From Zygnema circumcarinatum (lineage: Eukaryota; Streptophyta; Zygnematophyceae; Zygnematales; Zygnemataceae), in contig CM074820.1 of NCBI GenBank assembly GCA_037447605.1, positions 1,294,331 through 1,358,330 on the forward strand: a stretch of DNA of 64,000 nt. The letters run 5' to 3'. The notes under the pieces are model-generated. The model was not told the DNA's origin. It did not search any database and was given only the letters and a program-made list of their open reading frames with translations. The translations under genes and the position numbers were made by a program. Each line of letters begins with the position of its first letter. Within the stretch, counting starts at the first letter, position 1. Shown one piece after another: positions 28,531 to 40,103 of this stretch.

Positions 28531-28740
28531 GCCACCGACCTAGCACCGACCTATCACCGACCACTCGGCGGACTACCGACCAAAGCATAACAATGCACGA
28601 TTGGCTGTTCGCACAAGCTGGCGTGGCATATTGCGGAGGCAGGCGGCTCTGACCGACCTATGTTGCGGCGGGTTCCGACCGACCTATGACGGGGTTCGAC
28701 CGACCTATTATTGCCATCCCTAGCTCCGACCGACCAAAGC
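28531..28740. repeat. ACCGACC motif cluster
   Basis: Roughly ten copies of CCGACC, many as ACCGACCTA(T), irregularly spaced over about 200 bp. Confidence 0.6.
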
Positions 28741-28797
28741 ACGCGTTTGACGGTGCGGGCAGGCCCTCGTTCCGAGCGCTGGCGACGGCGCGCCGCA

Positions 28798-28965
28798 TGG
28801 GCATGGCGCGACCATAGAGGCGCGGGCTCGGGGGGGCATGGCGCGACCATAGAGGCGCGGGCTCGGGGGGGCATGGCATGGCATGGCATAGCATGGCATG
28901 GCAGGGCATGGCATGGCATGGCAGGGCATGACATGGCAGGGCATGACATGGCAGGGCTGTTAGTG
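28798..28965. repeat. Minisatellite: 37-bp duplication then (GGCAT)n
   Basis: Two adjacent near-identical copies of a GGGCATGGCGCGACCATAGA-type unit of about 36-37 bp. They are followed by about 20 imperfect GGCAT pentamers (GGCATGGCATGGCATAGCAT...), some changed to GGGCAT or GACAT. Confidence 0.85.
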
Positions 28966-30104
28966 TACACTAGTTAGTGGTACATAAGTTTGTGGGAGCA
29001 TGGGGCTGAAAGGCTAGGACTTGGCCCGAGTTCAGAGGTGTGCGGGAGACACCTAAGACACAAGTCACGAAAGACTTACCTTCGGAGCAAGGGATCTGAA
29101 CGGCCGACTATGTGGAGGTTGAACGACGGGAAACCGTGCCGTGTGACGTGACAAGTGCTTGCAACACGAAGCGTTTGCTAGCGGGGTTTGTAGCCGCCTT
29201 TGCAGGCGAGGTATAAACTGAGTAGGAGAACATAGAGACTTTACCCCCCTTTAGGTGAAGCTTGCCGAATGTGGTGAAGCATTCACAGCAGAAGGGCGGC
29301 AGACTTATAGTGGAGTAGAGATGCAGTAGAGCGGCTTTTGCTGCATACTTGTACGTCACATTGAAAGTTAAGAGTTTTAGGCCGTTCCTTCTTACTTTTC
29401 CTTTCTCTCTTCGATCTGTTCTTTCATCTCTGCCTGGGGCTTTTGTAATATTTCTGTGTGTGATATTGTGCTTCCGCTAAGGTGGCGTCTCTCGGCTAAA
29501 GGCGTAGAGGGATGTCCTCCTCAGAGGCATCCTCTAGAAGATCCGGAGGCCCCGCATCAAGAAGGGCATGCCTGGTCGATGGCGCGAGGGGTGGCGCTCT
29601 CAGCTCCTCTCGGTCCCGTTCCATGGGAAGGGAATGGAAGGGGCTTACTTTGGCCGAACAAGGAGAGTTTGGAACACGACATGGAAACACAAGAAATGTC
29701 CCTCTCGTGGAAATGTTTGCTTGTACTTGTATTTTTGAAGAAAAGTTCCGAAGATGCGGTTGAAGGCGGCCGTGACTTTCACAATAAGTTAGGGAAAAAT
29801 CAGCGATCGTGCCTTCAAAAAGAACAAGTTCCTCAAAAACATCAATATGTTTCCAGGCACCCGTTTGCGGTTGAAATCCATTTCCTGCATGTGCAGCCTT
29901 CTGTAGGTTGAACCACTAATCTTGAGGGCAGGCGCCGTTTTTTATTTCCAGCAGCTCCACCGGGCGGCCTGGCTGGCCCATGCATGCCCAATCCTATGGT
30001 GCCCTTAAGTTCAGAGTGGAGAAACTTTGGCTCGGTGTGGGTGACACGCGAAACCACGAAGTAAAAGTACACCTCCGTACAGTACCGGGAAAGCAATTGA
30101 TAAA
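28959..30104. other. Possible retroelement relic, otherwise no gene
   Basis: Begins TGTTAGTGTACACTAG, LTR-like, with a TATA-like GGTATAAAC at about 29210. An open frame of 151 codons follows at 29456-29911, overlapped by a second frame at 29512-29763; the two read as a possible frameshifted coding relic. No gag, integrase or reverse transcriptase motif is recognised, so the relic idea is weak. Confidence 0.2.
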
Positions 30105-30258
30105 TGCGATACGATACAGTCAACGTACTACGATCTATATATAGTCGATATAATTAAACCATTCGATACGATACGATACTATACGATTAAACATGATACA
30201 ATGCACACGATACATAACGATTTTGTTCGATACGATACAATATGATAGGATACGATAC
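30105..30258. repeat. GATAC/CGATA repeat upstream of helicase gene
   Basis: Many copies of CGATACGATA-like units, ending about 130 bp before the preferred start codon of the helicase. Resembles the tract at 13140-13356. Confidence 0.7.
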
Positions 30259-30387
30259 GGGTTTCGTCCTGCCTTTCCCCTCTTCCATGCAGCCCGCCAT
30301 GGCTACCGACCTCCCCGCAGCTCTTGCAGGAGCTCCTGGGAGCTCGGGCAGGGGAGGGCATTGTGGCCCTCAGGGCTCCACGCCCTC

Positions 30388-33383
30388 ATGTCACCTCCGT
30401 TGGTCCTTGCAGCAGGGCAGAGTGGCTGGTTAGGGCCGTCAGCGTTGCACGAAGACAAGTTATTCAGTATGAAGTCCTGCTCAAAGCTCGCAGGCCCTGT
30501 GGCCTGGGAGATTTCGGCTAAAGGACAGGTCATGTGGCGATGGGGGAAGAAGCAGTGCTCTCAGTTAGCTGTGCTACACAACCGCTGTGCAGGGCGCGAG
30601 TGCGCTGTGTCGCTGTGCAGGCCTCAAGGCGGCCTCTGCTTCCTCTCGTGTAAGGTGTCCCCTTCGGAATTCTTAGGTCCTAGCGTTTGCTTGAGACAAT
30701 CGTGCTTAGCACCGAGCTTCCAGTTTCGGAACGTGGGATTGCAAGAGCAGCAGGACATTTGGTCGAGGAGGTCCGATCGAAAGATAGGGTTAGGCTGGAA
30801 GGCGACCGATCCCTTTGACCGACCTTTTAGGGTGCAGAGCAGGCCCTCAGTTTGTACTGCGGCTTTACCCGCTGATGAGCGTGTCAGCAGAGCACATTTG
30901 GGCGACAGTGGGCGCAAGAGCATTCGCCAGTTTTCTTCGACTGCAGTGAGCCGTGGACATCTCATTTTGGATGGTTTGAATGACGAGCAGCGGAAGGCTG
31001 TAGAAGCCCCGCCTGGTCCAATACGCATTGTAGCCGGGCCTGGTTCTGGAAAAACACGCGTCCTCACACATAGAGTAGCACACCTAGTGCTCAACTTGAA
31101 CGTTAAGCCGTCGCAGATTATGGTAAGCTCAGTCCACTGCTTTTTTACAATTCACTTTTTGTACTCTCCAAAAAAAATTGGAGAGTGGGGTTGACAGCTG
31201 TGTTGTACAGTTTTCCTTCTTTTTTAAATGCCTTTAAAAAGTGGAGGACTAGTAAGATTATCGCGCACCGATTTTCTACCAATGCATAGTGGCTGAGGGG
31301 AGTCAATTCAGGATAAGTCGTGTCATTTCAGCTCTCTGTTCCTTCTTCCTGAGATTGTCCTGTGCAGTGCATTACGTTCACCAACCGGGCAAAGAAGGAG
31401 GTGGAGAATCGTTTGTCTACGCTTCTCGGTGAAAACAAATTTCGGGAAATGTCGGTGAGCTATGGTTTGAACTTCGCGTAGCAGATGGAGCGAGCTTCTT
31501 GGAGTGATTAATCTAACATTGTAATCTACTTCATGTTCAAGAGCTTCACATCTTCGTATATTTTTCTGAGTTTAGGGATTTTGACTGTGAACACAGAACT
31601 CAAACGAGTTTATCCATAATGCACCTGAGCACGTTTCTTTCTGAAGAGGGGGAACCAACATTGGGAAATGAAGCTGATTATGTCAAGTTCACTTCAAAGC
31701 ATGTGCATCTCATTTATTTTCTTTCCATGACATTCATCACTTCATTTCTTAGTAAGCATGTGCCGGACGTGCTTTTGCAAATATGGCCAACGATGTGAAG
31801 GAATCAGTATCGCTGGCTTAGGGGCTGTTAGTGGTAACAGCTGGCGACCCCTCTGATGCCATCCTGCAGCTGAGGCCCAATAGGCAACAATCCAATGTAA
31901 CCTGTTGAATGTTTTAGTCTTTGTTATGTGGAATGCTCGGGGCTTGTGTTCTTGGTCTAAGGAGAGATACTGGTATGCTGTCAATATATAGGAAAGTACC
32001 TAAAAACCCTAAAACCCTACTGTAGGCTGGTTGATAAAACTAGAGAGAGGGATGGGTGTGACTTGTCACGTTTCCCCTTACGTTTCTAGAGCTCATTTTT
32101 GCTTTTTTCTTTTTCATATGGGGAAGTACATACGGAGTTCTCTCGGCTTTCCTCTTTTAACATGAAGTTCTTCTCAGTTGGCATTTCAAATCCCAACCTT
32201 TCATGCATGATTAATTGAAATTGACACTGCAGATCGGCACATTCCATTCAACTGCTGCGCGGATGCTGAGGCAGTCCATTGGGAACCTTCCCGAGTGTGG
32301 GCGTGATAGCAACTTTATAGTATATGACGATCAAGATTGTGTGAAATTGGCGAAGATGGTGGTAGAGGAGGTGAGAACTCTCGAACGGTTGAGGAACCAC
32401 GAGTCAAAAAAAGGAAGAAGGGAAGAGATTGGTCAAGAAGGAAGGATGATGCTGAAAAAGGGCCGAAAGTAATATTTCAAAAGTGAGAGATGACGTTACT
32501 GTTTTTTATGCTAACCTTGCAAAACAATGCATAGACCAGCAGCAGACTTTGGTTGAAAGTGCTCTCTACAAGCACGAGGGAGCGATTTCAGATATTAAAT
32601 CAACTAAGGTTATGGGCTTTGCAGGTCACGAGAATCAAGGACTTCAAAGAAGCAAATAAGGTGCTGGGTTTCATGTCACGCTGGAGAGAATTAAGACTGT
32701 CAAAATATGTTGCGGCCATGCGAAAGCGGTTATTTGATGGTGACATGATAACGGTGCAGAGTCAACTGACTAAGTTGTTTGGAGGGCATGATCCTGAGAG
32801 GGTTTTGAAGTCTTACATGGTGAGTATGGATGTAACTCTGCCTTTGAATAAACTTGCTAGCCAGCTCTGAACAGGCCGAATTCGAACCTTTCTCTTCAGT
32901 TCTATACATAGCCATTAATCTCATGAGCAACTGTAACGGGACCTCCTATTCATTCATTCAATGGGGGCCCTCTGTTCTTGGTGTCTTTTAACTTGATGTA
33001 AAACTTTGAAACAGAATCAAGTGTAGAATGATTTACCCCATCAATATTGGTGTGAGCGGAGGGGAAATTGAGTAACTTATGTCATAAATCCGACCTAGCC
33101 CAGCAGCCAATTTTATTTATAATGAATGTGCGGATGGTTGAGTTTTCCAGGCACATTTACAGGCCAACAATGCTGTGGATTTCGATGATCTGCTTTTGTT
33201 GGTTGTTCAGCTTCTGCATGCTGCTCCGCTTGTTTTACAGGTGCCCCCCCAACTCTTGTGATCCAAATTAGGGTTTGAGATAAATGAGTACTTCGGGAAC
33301 GGGGAAACCGGGGTCTCCCTATTTGTTTCCTCTTTGTTGAGGCATACAGGCTTGGGCTCTTCTTTATGTTCGCGCTTCGAAAA

Positions 33384-33415
<32 letters not shown>

Positions 33416-36400
33416 TCTCTTTCTCCCTCTCTCCTCCCTTCTCCAGTGCTATCCCTTTGTGGCAACGTCTTCCATCGATATTGGCAAAATGAAATTGATA
33501 GCAGGCTGTGGGAACTGGAACAGAAGATTTACTGCTGCTGAGAGAACGTTTTTTCCACCATTTTAGAGCTGACGAGTTTTTCTGCCTTGCTGCCTTTGTT
33601 GAATTTGCAGTACTATCAGAACAGGTACACGCATGTGCTGGTGGACGAGTTCCAAGATACTGACCAAGTGAGTCTTCTGCAACCTTAAAGGTCAATCAAT
33701 GTTGATGGAAAACCTTAAATGTCGAACAATATTGATTGAAGTGACGAAACTTATAATGAAATCTTGGCAATCTCATGCTTACTATTGTGATGTGCGCATG
33801 GGTGCAGGTGCAATATGAGATGGTTCGCTTGCTGACTGAGAAGAGCCATAACCTCTTTGTTGTGGGAGATGCAGATCAGGTGTGAACCTTCTGTTCTCAA
33901 GAAGTAAAAACTAAGTGAAATCCTCACATTTCTCGCCTATTGATGAAGCCATCAAATTTGCTTTTTCTTGCAGACGATTCCATCATCAAATTTGCTTTGG
34001 CTTGCATAAGAATGCTGTTATTGAAGTAAGAAGGGTTAATCCTGCAGGCAATTTATCGTTGGAGAGGAGCCGACCCCAAGTTCATGCAAGAAGCACTCGA
34101 TCAGGACTTTCGCGGAGTCAAAACTTTGCAGGTAAAATATTGAATAGTGATAACTACTTGGTGGCTACTGATATTGTGTTAGATATGTAGATGTGAGACT
34201 GGTAACGCAGAAATGAGTATCATTCTCACTTCATATCTTAAACGTAGCCATGGTCCTAACCACAATTGCATCAGTTTTACCACAGTGGCTGTGCCAATTT
34301 CTGGTGAGTTTGCTGTGTTCAAAATGCAGCTCAGGTTGAACTATCGATCAAACCCCAAAATTTTGAGGACTGCATTGGGAGTGATTCAGCAGAGTGAAGT
34401 GGGTCGCTCCTTTGGCACTGTGATGCCTCTCTCCCTTCTTCCAATGAAGGTGCACATGCAACACCACCTCATCTTAGCATCACATGTTTTCCTCATAGAG
34501 CATCTTAGCATACTGCTTAGAAGCAATCATCGCTGCATTTGTATATGGTTTCAGGTTTTCGATATGCAACCTTCTGCCTCACCTAATTTGACTTGTATAA
34601 AAACCCCAAGATTTAGTGCTCGTAAACATAGACAGCTGCGAAAGGTCACGTGCAACTGCATGATCATAGACAGCACATGGGGGAGAAAGAAATGAAGTTT
34701 TGATCGCTACTTGAGCAAGTCATCTGATATGGTTTTGTATGACTGACTGCATTGGCAGAAAGAGGGACCTCTTGTGTCGTACACTCTCACAGCAACTTGT
34801 CGACTTGAAGCATTTCGAGTGGTGGAGGAGATTGTCAAACTGAGAAGAGAAGGTCTTTCTTGGAGTCACTTTGCGGTTCTCTACAGGACGCACGCGCAGG
34901 TGAAACTTGTATACTGAAAACTGCCTCTACCCCCTTACAGGTGTGTGCCGAGAATTGTTCCGCAGTTTCAGTAGATGCGATAGTTTGGGAAAGGTCCTTT
35001 TCAACCGGAGACCCTGGTTATGGGTTTTACCCCATGACATCTTTCCATGTTGAAATTTGCTTGTAATTTGTTTTTGTGTACGATTGGCCAGCACTGGCAA
35101 GGTCATGCAATGTTTGACTGTATTGGAACAATCAATTTCAGAAGAGAACCCAATATTTTGCTTTGGGAAAATTCTTGCCTATTTTGTGCTTAAGACCCAT
35201 GTGGAATATTGGCCAACTGTTGCTTTTTTCCAGTCTCGAACTTTTGAGGAGCAGCTTATGAAGCAAGGCATTCCATTCGTTGTTCTTGGAGGGACTCCCT
35301 TCTATGCTCGCAAGGTTTTTTCTCCTTGCTCATTCTATTATTATCTGGCTATTGCTATTGTGCTATTTTGGCTTTGTGAAATCGCTTTCAAGATACCTCA
35401 AAAAACCCTAAGGAGCATGCAATCACACTCTGCCCCTTTCCATACTTTGCAAAGGGCAAAGCATGGCAAAAAAGTGAGCATTGTGAGGTCGGACGACTGA
35501 CTCCCTCATCTCCCACAATGCAGTGCAGGAGGTGAAAGATCTGCTCGCCTATCTAAGACTGATTTGCAATCCCTTCGATGAAATATCCTTAGCGAGAGTA
35601 ATCAATGTCCCCCCTAGAGGTGAGGGGATACAAATTCACTTCCCGACTGCTGGGTTTCGGATAGAATTAAGACATGCAGATGGGTATGTTAAGAGCAGAT
35701 ATGTTAAGTTGAATGGGTGGGAACCTCTCTCCATTAAATTTCGCACCCACATATACTCTTTGGCAGATAGTTCTTTTCCCGAACTCTTTAACAGCCCTTA
35801 ACTTAACTTAACTTTAACTTTTTTGCAGCAATTGGCGAGAAAACATGGAGCAGTGTGGTCCAGTGGGCGAAATCAGTACAGCGGCCTTTGCCTGCAGCAC
35901 TTCAGGCAGGTTTAAAGCAGAGCACCTGCTCTTAAAGGAATAAGCATCTACTCTAACCATTAACTAAGCATTAAGCATTAAGACTAAGCATCAGTCATCG
36001 CCAGAGCAATATTTTCAAGTGCTATGGTGTATGTTTATGTTTAACTTATTGATCGAAGTATGGAGGAAAGGCAGTAAGGTTGGTGGTGGGGGGCGGGGAG
36101 GGGGGAAGGATTAGGTTGGTTTCCGGCTACCTTTAGAACTTAAATAACATTGTTGAAGAAAGTTTACATTTTGACAAGGTTAAGAGCTTGCGGAGGATGG
36201 AAAAGCACGGTAGTCTTATGTTTCCGGACATTCTTCCTGCTGGAAGTAGACTAAAAGTGCTTATGTTTTTGGGTTTTTTGTACTTCAGATGTGTGGAATT
36301 CAGCAACAACCTTATCCACGTGTCTTCTCTGATTGGGATGTTGTGCAAAACAGGAGTTTGGATTGGAGCTGCCCCCGAAGGAGACGTTGGGAATTACGGC

Positions 36401-38689
36401 GAGATCAAGGTATGGCAGAAACCCATTGACTGCATTTCTGTAAGGAAAGAGGGCTAAAATTGGTCGTTTATCTAATTCCACTTATTTTGACAGGGCTTCT
36501 TTGGGGGAATTCTGCAAAATGATGGCCGAACTTCGTGAATTGACCGACACAGCCACAGTGGGAGAATTGCTCCGGAAGGTTATCAACAGGTAAGCATCGT
36601 CTTCATACATTCACTATGGAATGCTGATATTTTGCAGAGGTGGTTTGCGTTATAGATGGACCAAAGATATTACAAGCTGGGACTTGAAGCGGAGTCTCTG
36701 TTTTGATTTGAGAGAGTGCAGAGTTGGGTATTTGGAGTACATAAAGAACTTGGATGAGAAGGGAGACAACAACGGTCGGAAGCGGTGGGAGCTTTGCATG
36801 GAGTTTCAGGTAATCTCTGAGGAGAAACGTTATGTTTTCTATGTGTGGAATTGTTGAAAGGAGAGATGTCATCAACAGAGACTGCATGGAAAACGTATTT
36901 GCCACAGAGAGACAAACTCCCTTATCAATAGACATCAGGTATTGTAGGTTGGAGTTTCGGCCCCTTTCCTTTTGCAAGACAAATTCGCAAGGTGGAGGAA
37001 TGTCAAAAGATAAGACAATACAGCAAGGCTTGCTTCCTCTGAACATGGGACTGTCCTCTTAAGAGTAGAAATCAACGATGTACCCACAGTAGCTGTCGAC
37101 ATTGAATTCGAGTCGGTTATTCCCCTTCATTTTTTTGATTCATTGTTATGTTTTCTCGTTCTCCCCCTTCGTGCTTCAGGGTGTAGCGGATTACGCCGGG
37201 AAAAAGTTGGGGAGTGGCCGAAATGCTCTCTCTGCCTTCCTTGAAGATGTCGCGCTTGTGTCTGAACCGCCGGAGGAGAACACAAAGGTGATGATTGCCA
37301 AAAATCTTAGTCAAAACAAACTTTGAAAACCTTCTTCACGAAGACTCTTAACCCCTGCAAGGCAAGGCAATGCAAATACTTCACAAAAAGATGATTCTGT
37401 GATGCCTTCGGGAGTCAAGTTTGTGACCAAGCATTAGCATTAGCATTTGATGATGATGCTTGTTGCAAGCAAAGCTACACCATAGTGCTGTGGCTAAGAA
37501 CTAAAATGTGTGTAGATTTCTCCATTATGCGTTCAAGCTTTCTGCGTCTTTTGTTCTTCCCCTTTCCCCGGAATATTTGTAAACATCTTATCAACTTTCT
37601 GTCAATCTGTCTGTTAGCCCCGTCCTTTCGCACTATTCGGATGATCAGTTTGTCTTTGGTTCAAACTCAACAGAAGTCTTGTCATCCTCGAAGCCAAACC
37701 ATTCTCCTCTATTGCAAAGTCGGCTCAGGATCAACCATTGAACTCCAAATTAATATTTTCCTTGCTGCGGTCCTTTCAGACACATTTTTTTTGTTTTTCC
37801 TTTGCTTCCTCCCAAGTCACACCCAATCTGCTTGTATGGGGCCAAATCTCATCCTGTAAAATATGCCTTTTCAAAAGATTGGAGATTGCCTTTTCTTATT
37901 TCATAATGAGAAAACTGATGCAGTTTGCAGGTTTTGAGCTATGTATGTGCATGCAGGAGGGGCGGGATGCTCTGCTTAAAGCAGACAAGGTGAAGTTGTT
38001 GACCATCCACAGCTCAAAGGGGCTCGAATTCAACACTGTGTTTGTTCCGGGGTTGGAGGAGGGATTGCTGCCGTCAAAGAGAAGCGATAACTTAGAAGAG
38101 CTGGCGGAAGAACGGCGGCTGCTCTATGTGGCCATGACTCGTGCAGAAGAGCGACTGTAAGTTGCAGCTTCAAAACATTCAAATTTTTTGAAAAAGAATA
38201 CTGGGAACTGAACAAGCAAGGGTTGGCAGCGGGCTGTTAGGAACCCTAAAAGCACAAGAAGTCTTAGCGCGTTTCAAGGTGGAGGTGGTGGAGGATGAGG
38301 GAGATAGCTTGACAGACTTGGCCTTTGCAAGCAGGTTAGGAAAGGGAGCTTTATAGGTTCTATAGGAAGCTGTTAATCCAGGTTCTGGTTATGACATTTT
38401 AGTTTATGGATCAATTGTATCAAGTGTTGCTAACAGTTCTGACATTCTCTCTCTCTCTCTCTCCCATCCTCTCCCTTCCCCCCCCCCCCCCGGCTCTCAC
38501 TCTCTCTCTCTCTCTCACGCATGCAGATACTTGTCTCACTGTACAAGCCGCTTTTTGTTTGGAAACTTCAAGCCAAGCGAGACCTCGCGCTTCTTGAAGG
38601 GTGTGCTGCCATGGTATCCGGACCTTCTCAAAGCGGAGAGGAAGGGGGCGCCGCTCGTGACGAGCAGGGGATGGGAGAGACTGCAATAG
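30388..38689 (+). CDS. UvrD/PcrA/Srs2-type superfamily 1A DNA helicase
   Basis: ATP-dependent 3'-5' DNA helicase for repair or recombination. Exons: 30388-31122, 31368-31454, 32233-32370, 32625-32819, 33151-33240, 33611-33667, 33808-33879, 34048-34131, 34330-34449, 34759-34899, 35234-35314, 35529-35619, 35829-35905, 36354-36409, 36494-36589, 36722-36809, 37180-37287, 37957-38156, 38527-38689; phases close at 892 aa. Motifs: Q-motif [17 protein letters not shown] near residue 217, Ia [75 protein letters not shown]. The 200-residue, Ser/Arg-rich N-terminal extension has no helicase homology and may be an organelle targeting or low-conservation region. The frame is open back to 30193; Met at 30388 or 30469 are both possible starts. 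The intron after 35905 would start GCAGGT (GC-AG). Plants carry one nuclear Srs2-like gene of this type. Confidence 0.9.
33381..33433. repeat. (CT)n microsatellite in helicase intron
   Basis: About 25 CT units with few interruptions, between the exons ending 33240 and starting 33611. Confidence 0.9.
38441..38517. repeat. CT-rich/poly-C tract before last helicase exon
   Basis: (CT)n, then a run of about 12 C, then (CT)n, forming the polypyrimidine region upstream of the acceptor at 38526. Confidence 0.85.
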
Positions 38690-40103
38690 CGCCGCCGTTC
38701 CTCTGCACGCTTCACTTTCTCTATTTCTCGCCGCTAAAAATATTCCTCTTCTTGCGTGGTTTGGGGACTGAAGGCGTCCATCACTCCTTATGGCGGTACT
38801 GTCCATGTCAGTAAAAGTGCAGTAGTGGTGGCAGGTATTAGGTTGGCCAGAACACCGGCTTGGCTAAAAGGAGCGTTGGCTAAAAAAGTCTTGGCTAAGC
38901 CCGGCCGTAGTCTCATCCGTCCTGACTAGTACTTGGCTTGGCTTAGAAGAATAATAGAAAAAAAAAGTGATGGTGACCAAGGCAAGCCATATTTGGTCTG
39001 TGTCTTAGGCAAGTCGTCCTTAGAAAATTCAGTTGTAGCGGAGTCAACCTTTAAGCCAATCCAAGCCAAAAGTGATGACAAACTTGCCTAAGTTTGCAAG
39101 CACTGCTTTGTACATCAAATCATTTTGGACGCACTGTGGCAGTGACTAAAAGCATCTGCGGGTTCTTCTGAACGTTTCGACATTCACTTTCCAGCAAACG
39201 TGGCTTTTTAGGGCTGGAGTTCGACCAGATGACCGATTTTTGGTATCGCCGGGTATGCAATCATCACCTCTCTTTGCGATGGAGGCGGATCGCAATGTCC
39301 CTAAAGTACTTGTTTTGGTATCAGATTGGCGGAGCATTATTCTTCAGTAGTACTTCTGACGTTTTTAAAGTGTGACATGCCCTCTTAGCACAGCTTATCC
39401 AAATGCAAGTTCACAAGAAGGGAGAGGAGAGAGATAGGCGTTCATCCCTGTACAGTCTGTCTGTGTGGCGAGTGAGAAGGAGTCATGTGGTCACGTTGAT
39501 TATTGGATCTAATTATGGGATCTCCATACACAGTGTTACATCTGTCTGATAGGGACCGAGGCAAAGTGTACAGCTCTGCAAATCCCATAAGGAGCCAGTA
39601 AGAGAATTCCCAAATTTGGAGAGCAAGTGGTCTTGCTCAATTCCAGAGAATGAATGGCCTTCAAGAAGTGCTAAGCTGATGTGCTCAATGAAGCCGGCAC
39701 CCAGATTTTGACTACAAACCTTGGAATTTGTGAGGAAAACGAGGAACCTCACTACAACCACACCAACTAACCACTAGTCAGTGTCCACGTGGACATGCAA
39801 GCAAGAGCCTCTTTTGGAAATGGAAAGAAACCGTGCCAAGAAAACCAAAATAAATGAAGGGCCAAAAATGAGCCTGAGAAAGGCTTTTTGCAAACCGAAC
39901 CTACAAAATTGTAATAAGTACACAAGCTCCGTCTTATTGCCAGGTCGGCTCTACATGCTCAATACCCCTCCCACAAATGTACAAAGAAACGCAAAACCGC
40001 ATGAAGGACTAAACTCTACGTGAAGCTCATCAAGTTTGGACAGGGCTTGCGCACAAACAGCGGCTCGTTCGTCTCATCTGAAGGAAGGGCCTGAGCTTGT
40101 GTC
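38690..40103. other. Intergenic between convergent helicase and EGY2 genes
   Basis: No gene recognised; should hold both 3' UTRs. Positions 38840-39110 repeat TTGGCTAA/CTTGGCTT words several times. Confidence 0.4.

Noticed and set aside
28554-28977. Frames made of Met-Pro-Cys-His repeats on both strands
   Set aside because: Products of the GGCAT minisatellite, not protein genes.
36638-36721. Alternative 5' extension of the helicase exon 36722-36809
   Set aside because: The frame is open, but the acceptor at 36721 gives the conserved continuation [11 protein letters not shown]; the extension has no family match.
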